Shown here piece by piece: positions 1 through 8,100 of a stretch of 64,000 nucleotides of DNA. The stretch lies in assembly GCF_030815955.1 (NCBI RefSeq), contig NZ_JAUSXK010000001.1, positions 2,914,001 through 2,978,000 on the forward strand, written 5' to 3'. The notes under the pieces are model-generated. The model saw nothing but the letters and a program-made list of their open reading frames with translations, was not told the DNA's origin and did no database searches. Numbering within the stretch: the first letter of the stretch is position 1; every line of letters begins with the position of its first letter. Position numbers and translations under genes: made by a program. This DNA is from Microbacterium murale. GTDB taxonomy: Bacteria; Actinomycetota; Actinomycetes; Actinomycetales; Microbacteriaceae.

Positions 1-103
1 CAGCGCCGAGGAGTACGCGAACCTCCGCGCGGTCGTCGACGAGCACTGCCCGGTGCTGGACCTCTTCTCGAACGCCGTGCCGACCTCGAGCGCTCTCGTC
101 TGA
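1..103 (+). CDS. OsmC-family protein, C-terminal fragment
   Basis: The window opens inside a reading frame whose last 33 codons end with TGA at 101-103. The tail contains VVDEHCPVLDLF followed by a short Asn/Pro/Val stretch, which matches the conserved end of OsmC/Ohr-like hydroperoxide-reducing proteins, where this Cys is one of the paired redox cysteines. The start and the first Cys lie outside the window. The call rests on this one motif, so the subfamily (OsmC, Ohr or YhfA-like) cannot be fixed. Confidence 0.6.
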   Translation, partial: SAEEYANLRAVVDEHCPVLDLFSNAVPTSSALV

Positions 104-169
104 GGAATCCGTCCCACGGAACTGATAGCCTGATCGGCTCGGCATACGGGCGGAAGGACGGCTTCACCC

Positions 170-1858
170 GTGGGCTACATCGACATCTCGGCCATCTCGC
201 TGACTCTGCCGGACGGCAGACCCCTCCTCGACGAGGTGACGTTCCGGGTCGGATCCGGGTCGACGAGCGCGCTCATCGGTCCGAACGGCGCCGGCAAGAC
301 GACGCTGCTGCGAATCATCCGCGGCGACCAGGCACCGGATGCCGGTGTCATCACGATCGACGGCGGGCTCGGCGTCATGGACCAGTTCGTCGGACACGGC
401 GAGGCGGGCCGCACGGTGCAGGAGCTTCTGGTGCGTGTCGCGCCGCGACGTATCCGCACAGCAGCGCTCGCACTCGAAGCCGCCGAGAACGCGCTGATCG
501 AGCGCGACGAGCACGATACGCAGATGCGCTACGCCACGGCCCTCGCCGAGTACGCGGACGCCGGCGGTTACGAGCACGAGACCGTGTGGGACCAGTGCAC
601 AGTCGCCGCACTCGGGGTGCCGTACGAACGGGCGCGTTATCGCGAGCTAGTCACGCTGTCCGGTGGCGAGCAGAAGAGACTCGCGTTGGAAGCGCTGCTG
701 CGCGGTCCCGATGACGTGCTGCTTCTCGACGAGCCGGACAACTACCTCGACGTCCCGGCGAAGCGATGGCTCGAGCAACAACTGCGCGAGACGCCCAAGA
801 CGGTCCTGCTGGTCTCGCACGACCGCGAGCTGCTCGCCCGCGCTGCGGATCGCATCGTCACGCTCGAGCCGGGAGGAGCGGGCGCTTCTGCCTGGGTGCA
901 TGGTGGTGGCTTCGGCACGTACCACCAGGCCAGAACCGACCGGATGGACCGACTCGACGAACTGCGACGTCGGTGGGATGAGCAGCACGAGAAGCTGAAG
1001 ACCCTCGTGGCGAACCTCAAGGTGAAGGCCGAGGCGAACGACGGCTTCGCCTCGAGGTATCGCGCAGCCCAGACCCGACTGCGGAAGTTCGAGGAGGCCG
1101 GCCCGCCGGAGGAGCGTCCTCCCGCGCAGGAGTTCGACATGCGGCTGCGCGGTGCGCGAACCGGAAAGCGCGCAGTGGTCGCAGAGCGGCTCGAGCTGAC
1201 CGGTCTGATGCGTGCCTTCGACGCGGAGATCTGGTACGGCGACCGGATCGGAGTGCTCGGCTCGAACGGCTCCGGCAAGTCGCACTTCTTGAGACTGCTC
1301 GCTCGCGGTGGAACGGATCCGGATCCGACGCTCGGGCACGTGACGTCGACCGGCGAGCAGGTGGATGCTGTGGCACACACCGGAGCAGCGACCCTCGGTG
1401 CCCGTGTGGTGCCCGGCCTGTTCGCACAGACCCATGCGCACCCGGAGTTCATCGGACGCACGCTGCTGGAGGTGCTGCACCGCGGCGACGAGCGCAGAGC
1501 GGGGATGCCGCGTGAAGCCGCGAGCTCCGCCCTCGACCGCTACGGGCTCGTGCGACAGGCGCAGCAGACGTTCGATTCGCTCTCGGGAGGCCAGCAGGCG
1601 CGGTTCCAGGTGCTGCTGCTCGAGCTCTCCGGCGCGACGCTGCTGCTTCTCGACGAGCCGACGGACAACCTCGACCTCGAGTCGGCCGAGGCCTTGGAGG
1701 AGGCGCTGACGCAGTTCGAGGGCACGGTGCTCGCCGTCACGCACGACCGCTGGTTCGCGCGATCCTTCGACCGCTTCCTGGTGTTCGGCACCGAGGGCGA
1801 CGTCTACGAGGCCGATGCTCCGGTCTGGGACGAACGACGGGTCGTGCGCACGCGCTGA
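170..1858 (+). CDS. ABC-F family ATPase (two ATP-binding cassettes, no membrane domain)
   Basis: The 562-residue product carries two complete cassettes. The first has Walker A GPNGAGKTT (about residue 37), signature LSGGEQKR (about 163) and Walker B LLLDEPDNYLD (about 184). The second has Walker A GSNGSGKSH (about 364), signature LSGGQQAR (about 471) and LLLLDEPTDNLD (about 491). There are no membrane segments and the cassettes are joined by a charged linker (about 240-320), the arrangement of ABC-F proteins that act on the ribosomal exit site. The GTG start at 170 has GGAAGGA about 10 nt upstream. The usual DEPTNHLD is changed in both halves (DEPDNYLD, DEPTDNLD). It could be a housekeeping translation factor or an antibiotic-resistance type; sequence alone does not decide. 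Confidence 0.9.
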   Translation: MGYIDISAISLTLPDGRPLLDEVTFRVGSGSTSALIGPNGAGKTTLLRIIRGDQAPDAGVITIDGGLGVMDQFVGHGEAGRTVQELLVRVAPRRIRTAALALEAAENALIERDEHDTQMRYATALAEYADAGGYEHETVWDQCTVAALGVPYERARYRELVTLSGGEQKRLALEALLRGPDDVLLLDEPDNYLDVPAKRWLEQQLRETPKTVLLVSHDRELLARAADRIVTLEPGGAGASAWVHGGGFGTYHQARTDRMDRLDELRRRWDEQHEKLKTLVANLKVKAEANDGFASRYRAAQTRLRKFEEAGPPEERPPAQEFDMRLRGARTGKRAVVAERLELTGLMRAFDAEIWYGDRIGVLGSNGSGKSHFLRLLARGGTDPDPTLGHVTSTGEQVDAVAHTGAATLGARVVPGLFAQTHAHPEFIGRTLLEVLHRGDERRAGMPREAASSALDRYGLVRQAQQTFDSLSGGQQARFQVLLLELSGATLLLLDEPTDNLDLESAEALEEALTQFEGTVLAVTHDRWFARSFDRFLVFGTEGDVYEADAPVWDERRVVRTR

Positions 1859-1893
1859 GCGCTGAGAGTCACCGGGGCCGGTCGGCTCAGCGC
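1859..1893. terminator. Possible bidirectional terminator hairpin
   Basis: GCGCTGAG (1859-1866) pairs with CTCAGCGC (1886-1893), and ACCGG/CCGGT inside the arm can extend the stem. It sits between two convergent genes and overlaps both 3' ends. There is no clear T-run. Confidence 0.4.
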
Positions 1894-2969
1894 AGCCGGA
1901 ACGGCTCTGCGGCGCGCGCTCCCGCGTCGAGGGCGAGGTCCGCGAGGACGGCGCCGACTCCGGTGGCGAACTTGAAACCGTGCCCGGAGAAGCCGGCGCC
2001 GACCACGATCCGATCCTGACGATCAAGGATGAAAGTGCCGTCGTCGGTCGACGTGTAGGTGCAGCTGATCGGCGCAGCCGACGATGCATCGAGTCCTGGC
2101 ATCCATTCCCGTACGTACGCTGCGAGGGCATCTGCGTGCGTGGTGCGGTGCGGCCGAGCATCCGGATCGACTTCGTCGCCGACGCCGTGGAATCCGACCT
2201 TGACGCCTTCACCCGGTGTCGGCATCCCGTAGACGGTGGCGGGGAAGCGATCTGTGTCGACGTAGTGGTTGAACGACGGCCACGCGTCGTCGGAGAGCGG
2301 CGTGAAGTGCGCCGGCGTCTCCTCTGTCACCCTCAACCGGGGAAGCCGGATCCCGCCGAGAAGTCGACCGGTCCAGGCGCCGGCGGTGACCACGACGGTC
2401 TCCGCATGCAGCGGGGCACCCGGCAGCGCGAGCGCGACGCCGGAGGCGTCTTCGACGATGTCCCGCACCGGCGTCTCCCAGCGCACTTCGCCGCCTGCCG
2501 CGACGATCCGCCGCTCCAGTTCGACAAGAGCGGCGGATGCTCGCACCACGCCCGCATCGGATGACCAGAGCGCGGCATCGTCGAAGCGCATACCGGGCCA
2601 GCGCCGCCTCGCCTCCGCAGCATCCAGGATCTCGGCCGGGATGCCGCGCTCGACGAGCCGACTGCGAACCGAGGCGATGTCGACGTCGCCGTGACTGACC
2701 AGCCCGTGCATCCGCAGCAGCGGTTCGCCGCCGGGGGAGCCGAGGGCGTCCCAGCCCTCGCGGGCGCGCACGAGCAGATCGAGATAGTGCTCGTCCTGAT
2801 AGGCATTGTTGAAGTTGCGGGTCGCGCCATGCGACGCGCCTTGCACGTGACCGCGGGCGAACTGCTCTAGCAGCACCGGTCGATGGCCGCGACGGGCCAA
2901 TTCCCATGCCGTCGCCAGTCCCATCACACCACCGCCGATGACGGCGATGCCCACTGCATCCGATCTCAC
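1887..2969 (-). CDS. FAD-dependent oxidoreductase, monomeric sarcosine oxidase / N-methyl amino acid oxidase type
   Basis: The N-terminus has the dinucleotide-binding motif VIGGGVMGLATAWEL and then GASHGATRNF, as in the DAO/MSOX family. Near the C-terminus PISCTYT is followed about 20 residues later by GFSGHGFKF. In monomeric sarcosine oxidase the equivalent Cys holds FAD covalently and the Lys of GHGFKF binds the substrate carboxylate; both are present (about Cys303 and Lys333). The GTG at 2969 is preferred because GGGAGG lies 5 nt before it; an upstream ATG at 3005 would add 12 residues without a good ribosome site. It would oxidise an N-methyl or secondary amino acid, releasing H2O2. The exact substrate is not visible. 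Confidence 0.85.
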   Translation of the reverse strand: MRSDAVGIAVIGGGVMGLATAWELARRGHRPVLLEQFARGHVQGASHGATRNFNNAYQDEHYLDLLVRAREGWDALGSPGGEPLLRMHGLVSHGDVDIASVRSRLVERGIPAEILDAAEARRRWPGMRFDDAALWSSDAGVVRASAALVELERRIVAAGGEVRWETPVRDIVEDASGVALALPGAPLHAETVVVTAGAWTGRLLGGIRLPRLRVTEETPAHFTPLSDDAWPSFNHYVDTDRFPATVYGMPTPGEGVKVGFHGVGDEVDPDARPHRTTHADALAAYVREWMPGLDASSAAPISCTYTSTDDGTFILDRQDRIVVGAGFSGHGFKFATGVGAVLADLALDAGARAAEPFRLR

Positions 2970-3064
2970 GGCATCCTCCCGATAGTCACGAGCCCCGGTT
3001 CTCACGCGTCTCGATCTTCACCAGACCCGACGGTCACCAGTCTCGCAGTCGGATCGACCCCGGG

Positions 3065-3070
3065 TAGGCT
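3065..3070 (+). promoter_or_regulatory. -10 element of guaB3, leaderless type
   Basis: TAGGCT ends 6 nt before the GTG at 3077, so transcription should begin at or next to the start codon. No good Shine-Dalgarno sequence precedes the gene. A -35 box is not convincing. Confidence 0.5.
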
Positions 3071-3076
3071 GGACGG

Positions 3077-4198
3077 GTGAGCATGGACATCGAACTCGGC
3101 CGAGGCAAGCGCGCGCGTCGCGCGTACACGTTCGACGACATCGCGGTGGTGCCGTCGCGGCGAACCCGCAACCCAGAAGACGTCTCGACCGGCTGGTCGA
3201 TCGACGCCTACCAGTTCGACACCCCGATCATCGGTGCGCCGATGGATTCGGTCGTCAGCCCCAAGACGGCGATCATGCTGGGTCAGCTCGGCGGCCTCGG
3301 GGTTCTCGACCTCGAAGGCGTCTGGACGCGCTACGAAGATCCGGAGCCGCTGCTCGCCGAGATCGCCGGCCTCCCGGCCGCCAAAGCGACAGTGCGGATG
3401 CAGCAGCTCTACTCCGAGCCGATCAAACCCGAACTCATCAAGGCGCGCCTCGCCGAGATTCGCGAAGCGGGCGTCACGGTCGCTGGATCGCTCACCCCGC
3501 AGCGTACCCAGGAGCTCTACGAGACCGTCGTCGCCGCCGGCGTCGATCTGTTCGTGATCCGCGGCACGACCGTCTCGGCGGAGCACGTCTCCAGCGTCGC
3601 CGAGCCGCTGAACCTGAAGAAGTTCATCTACGACCTCGACGTACCCGTCATCGTCGGCGGTGCCGCCACCTACACCGCTGCTCTCCACCTCATGCGCACA
3701 GGCGCAGCCGGAGTCCTCGTCGGATTCGGCGGGGGAGCGGCCTCGACCACTCGAGCGACACTCGGCATCCACGCCCCGATGGCCACCGCGGTCTCCGACG
3801 TCGCGGCCGCACGTCGCGACTACCTCGACGAGTCGGGCGGACGCTATGTGCACGTGATCGCCGACGGCGGCGTCGGCACGTCCGGCGACATCGTCAAGGC
3901 GCTCGCCATGGGTGCGGATGCCGTCATGCTCGGTGTCGCACTCGCACGTGCCACGGATGCTCCAGGACACGGCTTCCACTGGGGACCAGAGGCGCATCAC
4001 CCGCAGCTTCCCCGCGGGCACCGCGTCGCGGTCGACGGCATCGCCACACTCGAGGAGATCCTCTACGGGCCTGCGCCAGTGGCCGACGGAACCGCCAACC
4101 TCATCGGTGCTCTGCGCAAATCGATGGCGACCACCGGATACTCCGACCTCAAGGAATTCCAGCGCGTCGAGGTCGTGCTCGCCCCGTACCACTCTTGA
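3077..4198 (+). CDS. guaB3: GuaB3-family IMP dehydrogenase-related protein
   Basis: The 373-residue TIM-barrel protein has the IMPDH/GMPR-type N-terminus (YTFDDIAVVPS, about 17-27), APMDSVVS (about 54-61), the phosphate-binding segment HVIADGGVGTSGDIVKALA (about 259-277) and ADAVMLG. It has no CBS pair. In the catalytic loop, where IMPDH reads GPGSICTTR, this protein reads GGGAASTTR with Ser223 at the Cys position. The whole translation contains no cysteine, so thioimidate chemistry of the classical type is not possible. The gene overlaps the next start by 4 nt. Known GuaB3 proteins belong to purine metabolism, but the reaction of the actinobacterial branch is uncertain. Confidence 0.9.
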   Translation: MSMDIELGRGKRARRAYTFDDIAVVPSRRTRNPEDVSTGWSIDAYQFDTPIIGAPMDSVVSPKTAIMLGQLGGLGVLDLEGVWTRYEDPEPLLAEIAGLPAAKATVRMQQLYSEPIKPELIKARLAEIREAGVTVAGSLTPQRTQELYETVVAAGVDLFVIRGTTVSAEHVSSVAEPLNLKKFIYDLDVPVIVGGAATYTAALHLMRTGAAGVLVGFGGGAASTTRATLGIHAPMATAVSDVAAARRDYLDESGGRYVHVIADGGVGTSGDIVKALAMGADAVMLGVALARATDAPGHGFHWGPEAHHPQLPRGHRVAVDGIATLEEILYGPAPVADGTANLIGALRKSMATTGYSDLKEFQRVEVVLAPYHS

Positions 4199-5013
4199 GC
4201 GGTACGCAGCAGACCGTGACGACTTCGCAGGCATTCCCGCCGACTCTTCGCGAGGTCATGCTGCGGCCCCGCTGGATCGGCGTTCTGGTGCTCGCGCTGG
4301 TCGTCGCCGGAGTCTTCGCGTTCCTCGGTCAGTGGCAGCTCGAGCGCGCCATCGACACCGAGCCGCCCCCTGCCGGGGTCACCGAAGAAGTGCGTCCCCT
4401 CAGCGACGTCGTCGAGCCCGGTCAGTACCTGCCAGAACCCTACGTCGGGCAGCGGGTCGAGACCGCCGGCACCTGGGTCGCCGGTGACTTCCTGATCGTG
4501 TCCTCCCGCTTCAATGACGGCGCAGAGGGCTACTGGGTCACCGGACAGCTCCGTGTCGATGAGCGCACCTCGATCGCCGTGGCTGTCGGGTGGGCTCCGG
4601 ACAGAGAGTCGGCGGATGCCGCGGCATCCGCTCTGGAAGATCGGGCCGCGGGTACCGAGGCGACGATCACCGGCCGCGTCATCTCCGACGAGGGCACGAG
4701 CCTCCCGAGGACCGACGACCCCTTCGGCATGGACCGCATGTCCCCGGCCATGCTGCTCAGCCAGTGGCACGACACCGAGCAGCTGTCGGTCTATCGTCCT
4801 TATCTCGCGTCGGTCGACGCGCCGGAGGGCCTTGTCGACATCGACTCGCCCGCGCCAGACGAGCTGTCAAACGTGAACTGGCTGAACATCTTCTACGCGA
4901 TCGAATGGGCCGTGTTCGCCGGCTTCGCGTTCTACATCTGGTATCGCCTGGCGAAGGATCGCTGGGAGCTCGAGGTCGAAGCGTTCGAGGACTCAGGCGA
5001 CCAGGCGTCCTGA
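4195..5013 (+). CDS. SURF1-family cytochrome oxidase assembly protein
   Basis: The 272-residue product has one membrane helix near residues 28-45 ending in GQWQLERA and a second near 227-250 in NWLNIFYAIEWAVFAGFAFY, with an extracytoplasmic domain between. This two-helix hairpin and the Gln-Trp-Gln-Leu-Glu-Arg motif are typical of SURF1, which helps mature haem a in cytochrome aa3 oxidase. The TTG at 4195 overlaps the guaB3 stop (TTGA), suggesting translational coupling; a GTG at 4216 is an alternative start. It lies far from any oxidase gene in this window. Confidence 0.85.
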   Translation: MSGTQQTVTTSQAFPPTLREVMLRPRWIGVLVLALVVAGVFAFLGQWQLERAIDTEPPPAGVTEEVRPLSDVVEPGQYLPEPYVGQRVETAGTWVAGDFLIVSSRFNDGAEGYWVTGQLRVDERTSIAVAVGWAPDRESADAAASALEDRAAGTEATITGRVISDEGTSLPRTDDPFGMDRMSPAMLLSQWHDTEQLSVYRPYLASVDAPEGLVDIDSPAPDELSNVNWLNIFYAIEWAVFAGFAFYIWYRLAKDRWELEVEAFEDSGDQAS

Positions 5014-5180
5014 ACGACCCTGACGCGGGCCGTCTCGTGACGCTCTGGTTACCGATCTGCAAACACCATTGAGGATGTCGGCGCCGCTCCGTAAGCTCAC
5101 CAACATGTGTGTGCGCTGTGAGCACCACGGCGGCAGTTTCACGAGAGCTGTCGTTCTAGTCGATCGAGGAGACAACACCG

Positions 5181-8100
5181 ATGATGTCAGCCCCTGACGA
5201 CAGGAACCTCGGGGTTTCTGTGTCGCACCGCACAGGCAGGGGCCGAATCGGCACCCTCGCCGCGACCTGTGTCTTCGCCCTCGGCGCCGGCGCTCTGGTC
5301 GCCTCGCCCGCCTTCGCAGACACCTCGGGCACGGGGGTGGTCATCAATGAGGCGTATCTCTCCGGCGGAAGTGCAGGGGCCGCGTTCACGAACAAGTTCG
5401 TCGAGCTCTACAACCCGACGGCCGCGCCGATCACCCTCGACGGCATGTCGCTGCAGTACCGTTCCGCGACGGGAACCGGCGCCTTCAACGGCGTGGCACC
5501 GCTCACCGGCGTGATTCCGGCAGGCGGCTACTTCCTCGTGCAGGGCAACAGCAACGGCACGGCCGGCGCTGCGCTGCCGACGCCGGATGCTGTCACCACT
5601 CTGACTCCGAGCGGCACCAACGGTACGCTCGCCCTCGTCGAGGGCACAACCGCCGTGAGCCTCACCCCCGGCTCGGTCGCGGGCGTCGATGGGGTCGTCG
5701 ACCTGCTCGGCTACGGCACGTCGAACACGTTCGAGACCGCAGCGGCCACCCCTCCGGCGGGCAACACCGACGTGAAGTCCCTGAACCGCACGGGCGGAGT
5801 CGACACCGACGTCAACAGTGCCGACTTCACTCTGTCGGCCTCCATCACCCCGCAGGGCTCGGGCGGCACGGGTCCGACGGACCCCACCGATCCGGTCGAC
5901 CCGACCGCGGTGTCGATCGCCGAGGTGCAGGGAACGACCGACGCCTCTCCGCTCGACGGACAGGCCGTCACGGTCGAGGGCATCGTCACCGGCGACTACC
6001 GCGTCGGCGGCTACAAGGGCATCTCGATCCAGACCGCAGGCAGCGGCGGCGAACCCGACGCCACACCCGGCGCATCCGACGGCGTCTTCGTCTACCTGAA
6101 CGCGCTCGCGCCCGCACTGGAGATCGGCGACCTCGTCTCGGTCACCGGCACCGTCTCGGAGTACTTCGGGCAGACCCAGATCGCTCCGGCATCCGTCGAA
6201 GCCGTCTCGGTCGTCACCGCCGGAGTCGGCGTTCCCGCGGCCACGCCGCTGCCGGAGACCGTGATCGGCGCGGACCGTGAGGCCTACGAGAACATGTTCG
6301 TGGCCCCCTCCGGCACCTATCGCCTGGCATCCAGCCACCAGCTGTACAACTACGGCACGCTCTGGCTGAACCCCGGCGATCTCAACGTCAAGAGCACCGA
6401 GACGACGCGCCCGGGCGCGGACGCGGGCGCCATCGCGGCGGCGAACCGAGCCGACCGCATCCTGCTCGACGACGGCTGGAACTCGCAGGTCACCAGCGGC
6501 GATCACACCGGCGAGCAGCCCTACTTCACGACCGACACCGTTGTGCGCAATGGAGACGTCGTCGACTTCGCCGACAACGGCTATGTGCTGCAGTACGGCT
6601 TCGAGGACTGGCGCCTGCAGCCGGTCGTCGCGATCGACGACGCGAGTGACGCGGCCGACAAGGCGACGTTCACCACCGAGAACCCGCGCACCGACACCGC
6701 CCCTGAAGTCGGCGGCGATGTGCAGGTCGGCGCGTTCAACGTCTTCAACTACTTCACGACCCTGCAGAGCGAGAACCCCGAGGCACGCGGCGCAAAGACG
6801 GCAGAGCTGTTCGCCACGCAGAAGTCGAAGATCGTCACAGCGATCAACGATCTGGACGCTGACGTCGTCGCGCTCATGGAGATCGAGAACTCGATTCACT
6901 TCGGTAAGCCCGTCGACACGGCTGTGGCCGACTTGGTCGACGGACTCAACGAGGCAGCAGGGACGGACGTCTGGGACTTCGTGCCCACGCCGGCTGCTCT
7001 GCTCGACACCGACACCGACGTGATCACGAACGCGATCATCTACAAGAAGGATGCCGTCACCCCCGTCGGCGACAGCGCCACCGTGGTCGACGAGGCCGTG
7101 TGGGGTAACGCCCGCGAGCCGATCGCGCAGACCTTCGACGCCGACGGCAAGATCGTCTCGGTGGTCGCGAACCACTTCAAGTCGAAGTCCGGCGACGGCG
7201 ACGAGCCCGCCGACGGTCAGGGCCACTTCAACGCCGACCGCGTCGCGCAGGCGCAGTCGTTGCTCGGATTCACCGAGACTCTGGCCGAGACCAGTGGGAG
7301 CGAGGACATCCTGCTGCTGGGTGACTTCAACGCCTACGGCCAGGAAGACCCGATCGACGTGTTCGCGCAGGCCGGCTGGACCGACCTCGTGCCCGCTGCG
7401 GATGCCGGATACACCTACACGTTCGACGGCGAACTCGGCTCGCTCGATCACGCGATCGCGTCGCCCTCGCTCGCCGAGTCGGTCACCGGCACCGGCGTGT
7501 GGGGCATCAACTCCCCGGAGTGGAGCGATCGCGGCTACGAGTTCGGCGCAGCCGAGGCCGGCACGCCGTTCCGCTCGAGCGACCACGACCCGGTGATCGT
7601 CGGCCTCTCCAGTGAGATCCCGCCGGTGAGCATCGACGTCGTCACGATCAACGACTTCCACGGTCGGATCGAGGCGGACGGCGTCGCGGCAGGTGCGGCG
7701 GTACTCGCAGGCGCCGTGCAGTCGGTGCGTGACGCGAACCCGAACACTGTGTTCGCAGCCGCCGGCGACCTCATCGGGGCATCCACGTTCACGTCTTTCA
7801 TCAACGACGACAACCCGACGATCGACGCGCTCAACGCCGCCGGGCTCGATGTGAGTGCGGCCGGAAACCACGAGTTCGATCAGGGCTGGGAAGACCTCCG
7901 CGACCGCGTGCAGGATCGCGCGGACTGGGAGTACATCTCGTCGAACGTGTTCCTCACCGAGACCGGTGAGACCGCGCTCGCCCCTGCATGGGTCACCGAG
8001 ATGGAGGGCGTCGACGTCGGCTTCATCGGCGCGGTCACGGAAGAGCTCGACTCGCTCGTGTCGCCCGAGGGCATCGCCGATCTCGAGGTGCGCGGCATCG

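Noticed and set aside
4612..4631. Perfect 20-bp palindrome GCGGATGCCGCGGCATCCGC
   Set aside because: It lies inside the SURF1 coding region and is explained by two adjacent copies of the common GGATGC/GCATCC word.
5014..5180. Gap before the secreted nuclease checked for a small RNA or riboswitch
   Set aside because: No stable conserved-looking fold or small gene was seen, only the GAGGAG ribosome site near its end.
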